DNA of 55,217 bases from Candidatus Izemoplasmatales bacterium (lineage in GTDB: Bacteria > Bacillota_I > Bacilli_A > Izemoplasmatales > Hujiaoplasmataceae): assembly GCA_041649275.1 (NCBI GenBank), contig JBAZNL010000010.1, positions 1 through 55,217 of the forward strand, written 5' to 3'. The notes below the pieces were generated by a model, which worked only from the letters and a program-made list of their open reading frames with translations, had not been told where the DNA came from and made no database searches. A program made the translations under genes and the position numbers. This document shows, piece by piece, positions 52,323-55,217 of this stretch. How positions within the stretch are numbered: position 1 is the stretch's first letter; each line of letters starts with the position of its first letter.

Positions 52323-52586
52323 GCTTATTCCACCCTCGCATATTTTTCAACAATTGAGTAATACCAATAGAAGTCACTTGGACTAACTGAATACCTATCT
52401 CCAGAATAATATCCCTGCCAAGCATAGATACATTCCATGCCCGTCAAGGCGGTTTGACCGTTAACTAAATTACTACCTCAATGCTTGTGATTGTAGTCGT
52501 CATTCCAATAAGCGTCACGCGTTTAATAACGTTTTACACCTGGTCTAGTTGCATGATATACAACCGGATTGAGATTGCCAGCTATC
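52323..52586 (-). other. Coding remnants, probably a decayed RHS-associated cassette
   Basis: Short minus-strand stretches read like protein but are broken by stops: VVYHATRPGVKRY, stop, TRDAYWNDDYNHKH, stop, and MECIYAWQGYYSGDRYSV to a TAA at about 52325. No intact gene is visible. Confidence 0.35.
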
Positions 52587-52928
52587 TTATTTATTGTTCA
52601 GCCAGTATTGAAATGAAGAACAACCAGGATTGTGAACCGATTTATTATATCTCTCACACAACACCTGATGCTTAACGAAAATTTCGATAATTAGTCCGGG
52701 AAAGTAGGAATTAATAACAAAATACGAACCATACATGTATAACTTTAATAATGGCAATATCTTTGCTCGAACAACTTTTATCACTTGACGATATTGGTAT
52801 CTCGTCGTATCAATGAAGGGACCAGAAATTGAAAAACCGTCATCAAAAAACGCTAGCGTCGACAACTGATAGTTTTCATAGAATGAATATGATATGGATA
52901 CCAGATACTTATCGGCGGGCTTGACCAC
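52587..52928 (-). CDS. Small protein overlapping the end of RHS cassette 1, candidate immunity protein
   Basis: 113 residues. The GTG start at 52928 lies 20 bases inside the end of the RHS gene with AGGAGAG seven bases upstream, so translation is probably coupled. The middle part (FFDDGFSISGPF, then YQYRQVIKVVRAKILPLLKLYMYGSYFVINS) is faintly like the C-terminal part of YcxB-like proteins. No full membrane segment is convincing. By position it would be the immunity partner of the RHS tip, as known for polymorphic toxin systems. No function is shown by sequence. Confidence 0.5.
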   Translation of the reverse strand: MVKPADKYLVSISYSFYENYQLSTLAFFDDGFSISGPFIDTTRYQYRQVIKVVRAKILPLLKLYMYGSYFVINSYFPGLIIEIFVKHQVLCERYNKSVHNPGCSSFQYWLNNK

Positions 52929-53784
52929 GGAGCATCTCTCCTATTCGTTTCAACAATTCCACAATCTGGACTTTTTCAATCAATTTCTGTTTGCTAAACG
53001 GAATTAGCACGGTTACCGCGCTACCTAAGTGAATTTCTACACTCGGAATTCCGACGCCGATACTTAATGAAATACCCGCAACGCCTTTATTGTCGCTGAA
53101 GAATTCTATACCAAATGTTAAGGGCGAAGCCGTTGTGCCACCAACCACCATCGAGATTCCGGGCAAATCATATATGGTTCTTCGCCACGAGAAGAACGGC
53201 GCCCACGAAAATGATATTCCAGGTAGATAAAACCCGTAGCTTGCGGTTATTAAAATTCCTTGATTTCCGTAACTATCTATAACCCATGCAACGGTAACCG
53301 ATGCACCTCCAATTGCGCCAATTACGATGGTAAAACCAATGAAACTTACCACCGAATACCCGGTTGGATCAACGTTCATCACGGGATTGTTCGCGCAGTA
53401 GTTGTACATGTTGACGGAGGCGATGTCGCCAAGTTCCCCAAGCAAGCCGTCCGCGTTCAGGAATCGCGACAAGGCCGGGGAGTAATAACGGCTGTTCAGG
53501 TAGTACATCCCGATTTCTGAATCATATCGATATCCACGATATGTATATGGGTTAATCTCGAAGATGTTACCATTAGGATCGTCAGGATTGCTGATGACGT
53601 TCCCATACGCGTCATATTCGTATTGCACGAGTTCGTTTCCGGCTTCGTCGATGACGCCGATGACGTTGCCCTGAAGATCCTTCAGGTAGTAATAGGTCGC
53701 ATCTTCATAAACGAAGCCTAGGATGCTTCCGTCGGAATCGATCAGGTAGCGGATCTCGTAGGTGTCCTGAGTGACGCCGTTCAC
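52909..53784 (-). CDS. RHS repeat protein, C-terminal cassette 1 (N-terminus missing)
   Basis: The frame is open only back to a TGA at 53800-53802. It reads from the last YD repeats (VIGVIDEAGNELVQYEYDAYGNVIS) through the RHS core (YRGYRYDSEIGMYYLNSRYYSP, FLNADGL) to the core end NNPVMNVDPTGY (near residue 142). A variable tip of about 150 residues follows, with a hydrophobic Gly-rich start (about 145-170) and beta-rich sequence (GISMVVGGTTASPLTFGIEFFSD). The tip lacks nuclease motifs I know. The N-terminal cage-forming part is absent, so this is an orphan tip or fragment, not a full toxin. Base composition is AT-rich in the tip and closer to the genome in the core. Confidence 0.75.
   Translation of the reverse strand: MNGVTQDTYEIRYLIDSDGSILGFVYEDATYYYLKDLQGNVIGVIDEAGNELVQYEYDAYGNVISNPDDPNGNIFEINPYTYRGYRYDSEIGMYYLNSRYYSPALSRFLNADGLLGELGDIASVNMYNYCANNPVMNVDPTGYSVVSFIGFTIVIGAIGGASVTVAWVIDSYGNQGILITASYGFYLPGISFSWAPFFSWRRTIYDLPGISMVVGGTTASPLTFGIEFFSDNKGVAGISLSIGVGIPSVEIHLGSAVTVLIPFSKQKLIEKVQIVELLKRIGEMLRGQARR
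53355..53522 (-). repeat. RHS core direct repeat, copy 1
   Basis: 168 bases nearly identical to 55050-55217 in the same orientation. It covers the end of the RHS core from SEIGMYYLN to DPTGY. Differences cluster in two short blocks. Confidence 0.9.
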
Positions 53785-54193
53785 TTTCCTGACATAGACT
53801 CACGGCGGAGGCAGCAAATTGTTTTGGTCATATCAAATGATGAAATGTCGATGCACATCGACCTCGATATGGACATAGGAACGAACGATTTGAGAAGTGC
53901 AATCTGTAAAAGTTGCCCGACGAGCGAGAGTCATATCCTGCCAATATGCATAGTATCGCAGAGCGCTCGTTCAATTCCCGCGCCAATCCATTTTTGCTTA
54001 GCGTGGTTTCTCTAACCCTCCTGGTTGTACCTATATGAAATCACTCGGGGCCCACTGACAAACACCCACACCATCCACACTACATATGCTGCGATAATCC
54101 GTTCATACAGTCCATTCTAACGCAAGGCGCAAGTAGGTTAATCACACATATGCACGAACTAATGGTTGTGAAAACATGTGCACATAGTACTTT
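53785..54193 (-). other. Gap with decayed coding traces
   Basis: About 400 bases without a supported gene. One minus-strand stretch near 53840-53950 reads YYAYWQDMTLARRATFTDC and ends SYVHIEVDVHRHFII-stop, which looks like the end of a lost gene. No start or ribosome site is seen. Confidence 0.35.
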
Positions 54194-54640
54194 TCAATTG
54201 ATGCTTTCCACCGTTATTACTGTCCATTTCCAATGAATGATCTGCATACAAACAATGAACCTTTGATTGTTAATTTGTTCAATTGTGGTCTGATAATTAT
54301 AGTCAAGCACTTCATAATTTGCAATCCCGCATATTGTTATGATGCCCGATTCGAGGCGGTTAACTGTGTATTTGCATCCCCCATTAATGTAGTATTGCGT
54401 ATCTGTATTTACCGGCGTAACAAAGGAAAGTTCATCAAAATCGTCTTCAGAAACGTTTAGCTCGTTATTCCAAACCACTTCTCGTCCGTTATTTGCAAAA
54501 CGCATTATTGTATTTAGTCGAATAATTGCGGAATAAAAAAACGCCATTATGCAGAGCATCATGACCACAAGGCAAACCAATATCCACGCGAAGAGTTTCC
54601 TGTGTTTCGTAATAAATCGAAATAAGTAATTATTCTTCAT
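54194..54640 (-). CDS. Small single-span membrane protein coupled to RHS cassette 2, candidate immunity protein
   Basis: 148 residues from ATG 54640, whose first bases overlap the RHS stop (ATGA); GGAGG lies upstream inside the RHS gene. A basic N-terminus (KNNYLFRFITKHRK) is followed by one membrane segment (about 17-41, with AWILVCLVVMMLCIMAFFYSA) and an outside domain of about 105 residues with three Cys and beta character (YYINGGCKYTVNRLESGIITICG). No known family is recognised. Tight coupling behind a variable RHS tip suggests a membrane-located immunity protein. Confidence 0.6.
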   Translation of the reverse strand: MKNNYLFRFITKHRKLFAWILVCLVVMMLCIMAFFYSAIIRLNTIMRFANNGREVVWNNELNVSEDDFDELSFVTPVNTDTQYYINGGCKYTVNRLESGIITICGIANYEVLDYNYQTTIEQINNQRFIVCMQIIHWKWTVITVESIN

Positions 54641-55217
54641 CTTGATCTTCCTCCGCCTCCCCACGATGTCGCTTTCCGTATGGGTATATAGAGCGCCCAG
54701 AAGGCATTAGATGTATATGCCGCTCCGAATCCGGGACAAGTGAGTTGTACGCCAACGAGACGTTCTTTAAAATCTCCATTCCAATAATTCGGGAGATCAG
54801 AAACGAAATCCATTCCAACATAAACATCTATTGAGTAAGCCACCATTATAGCGTTAAGATATTCATTAACGGTTTTATATTTCCACATGAATCCGACTCC
54901 CAGTGACGATCCCTCTGCCAACACTCCGAAAATGCCAAATGCTGCGATCAATAAGCCACAGTTTCCTTTTCCATCTGTTAATGAGATAATTGAAACAGTA
55001 ACGCCTCCAATAATACACGCAGAAAATGATAACGAACATGCAAGAACCCAATACCCGGTTGGATCAACGTTCATCACGGGATTGTTGACACAATAGGCAT
55101 ACATGTTGACGGAGGCGATGTCGCCAAGTTCCCCAAGCAAGCCGTCCGCGTTCAGGAATCGCGACAAGGCCGGGGAGTAATAGCGGCTATTTAGATAATA
55201 CATCCCGATTTCTGAAT
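54637..55217 (-). CDS. RHS repeat protein, C-terminal cassette 2 (partial, runs off the window)
   Basis: The frame is open to the window edge. It carries the RHS core end (MYYLNSRYYSPALSRFLNADG, then NNPVMNVDPTGY) and a tip of about 137 residues. The tip resembles that of cassette 1: a hydrophobic Cys/Gly-rich start with IIGG, GNCGLLIAAFG matching GNQGILITASYG, and VGMDFVSD matching FGIEFFSD. It ends in a Gly/Arg tail (GGGGRSR). Its upstream part, outside the window, may be the full-length RHS protein. The small membrane gene follows with a four-base overlap. Confidence 0.75.
   Translation of the reverse strand, partial: SEIGMYYLNSRYYSPALSRFLNADGLLGELGDIASVNMYAYCVNNPVMNVDPTGYWVLACSLSFSACIIGGVTVSIISLTDGKGNCGLLIAAFGIFGVLAEGSSLGVGFMWKYKTVNEYLNAIMVAYSIDVYVGMDFVSDLPNYWNGDFKERLVGVQLTCPGFGAAYTSNAFWALYIPIRKATSWGGGGRSR
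55050..55217 (-). repeat. RHS core direct repeat, copy 2
   Basis: Matches 53355-53522 in length and orientation. The repeat continues to the window edge and may extend beyond it. Confidence 0.9.

Noticed and set aside
53824..54015. 63-codon plus-strand frame in the RHS gap
   Set aside because: No ribosome site and no recognisable motif; the opposite strand reads more like decayed protein.
51700..55217. Prophage or insertion sequence
   Set aside because: No integrase, transposase, terminal inverted repeats or phage structural genes are visible; the content is RHS cassettes and remnants.

Overview
The window is a chromosomal segment from a bacterium of the Bacillota/Mycoplasmatota side of the tree. 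The gene order rpmH-rnpA-yidC-jag beside dnaA-dnaN, SpoVG, the YolD/UvrX-type polymerase pair and lipoprotein signal peptides point that way. TGA is used as a normal stop throughout, so this is not the Mycoplasma code. The core is GC-rich and GTG and TTG starts occur. My best guess, by inference only, is a free-living, high-GC relative of Izemoplasmatales/Haloplasmatales or a neighbouring order.

Region by region. (1) 1-13.2 kb is an alpha-glucan utilisation locus. It holds a maltodextrin ABC permease (partial) and its binding lipoprotein, a surface protein of repeated pullulanase-associated domains without a catalytic domain, a membrane-anchored type I pullulanase, a GH13 alpha-amylase lipoprotein, a DUF1189 membrane protein, an RDD membrane protein and a cytosolic neopullulanase/cyclomaltodextrinase. 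Starch or glycogen would be bound and cut outside, imported as maltodextrin, and finished inside. (2) 13.5-19.5 kb is the replication-origin neighbourhood: pth, jag, yidC, rnpA and rpmH on the minus strand, a DnaA-box cluster, then dnaA and dnaN on the plus strand. (3) 19.5-24 kb carries a FAD-dependent dehydrogenase, purA, an aminotransferase and a small membrane protein. (4) 24-31 kb is a tight minus-strand operon tyrA-aroA-aroB-aroC-aroEK(fusion)-aroQ-aroF, which covers the whole route to chorismate plus prephenate dehydrogenase. (5) 31-36 kb has a flavin reductase-like gene, folD, purB, an SPFH protein and a PatB/MalY C-S lyase. (6) 36-45.2 kb has a repeat-rich surface protein and then a complete phosphate regulon pstS-pstC-pstA-pstB-phoU-phoP-phoR behind a Pho-box-like repeat. 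(7) 45.3-51.6 kb has a TrmB-like regulator with a MATE exporter, a Y-family polymerase with a YolD protein, ispE, spoVG and prs. (8) 51.7-55.2 kb is AT-richer and differs from everything before it. It contains two RHS C-terminal cassettes with homologous tips, each followed by an overlapping small gene, plus decayed coding remnants.

The most unusual observations are these. PstS appears circularly permuted, with its two sequence halves in swapped order. PstA has a PDZ-like segment inserted in its extracytoplasmic loop. Two exported glucan proteins share a TGC-membrane segment-arginine tail that looks like a sorting or lipidation signal. The RHS tips form a family paired with candidate immunity genes. 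All functional statements rest on reading motifs by eye; no database search was run.
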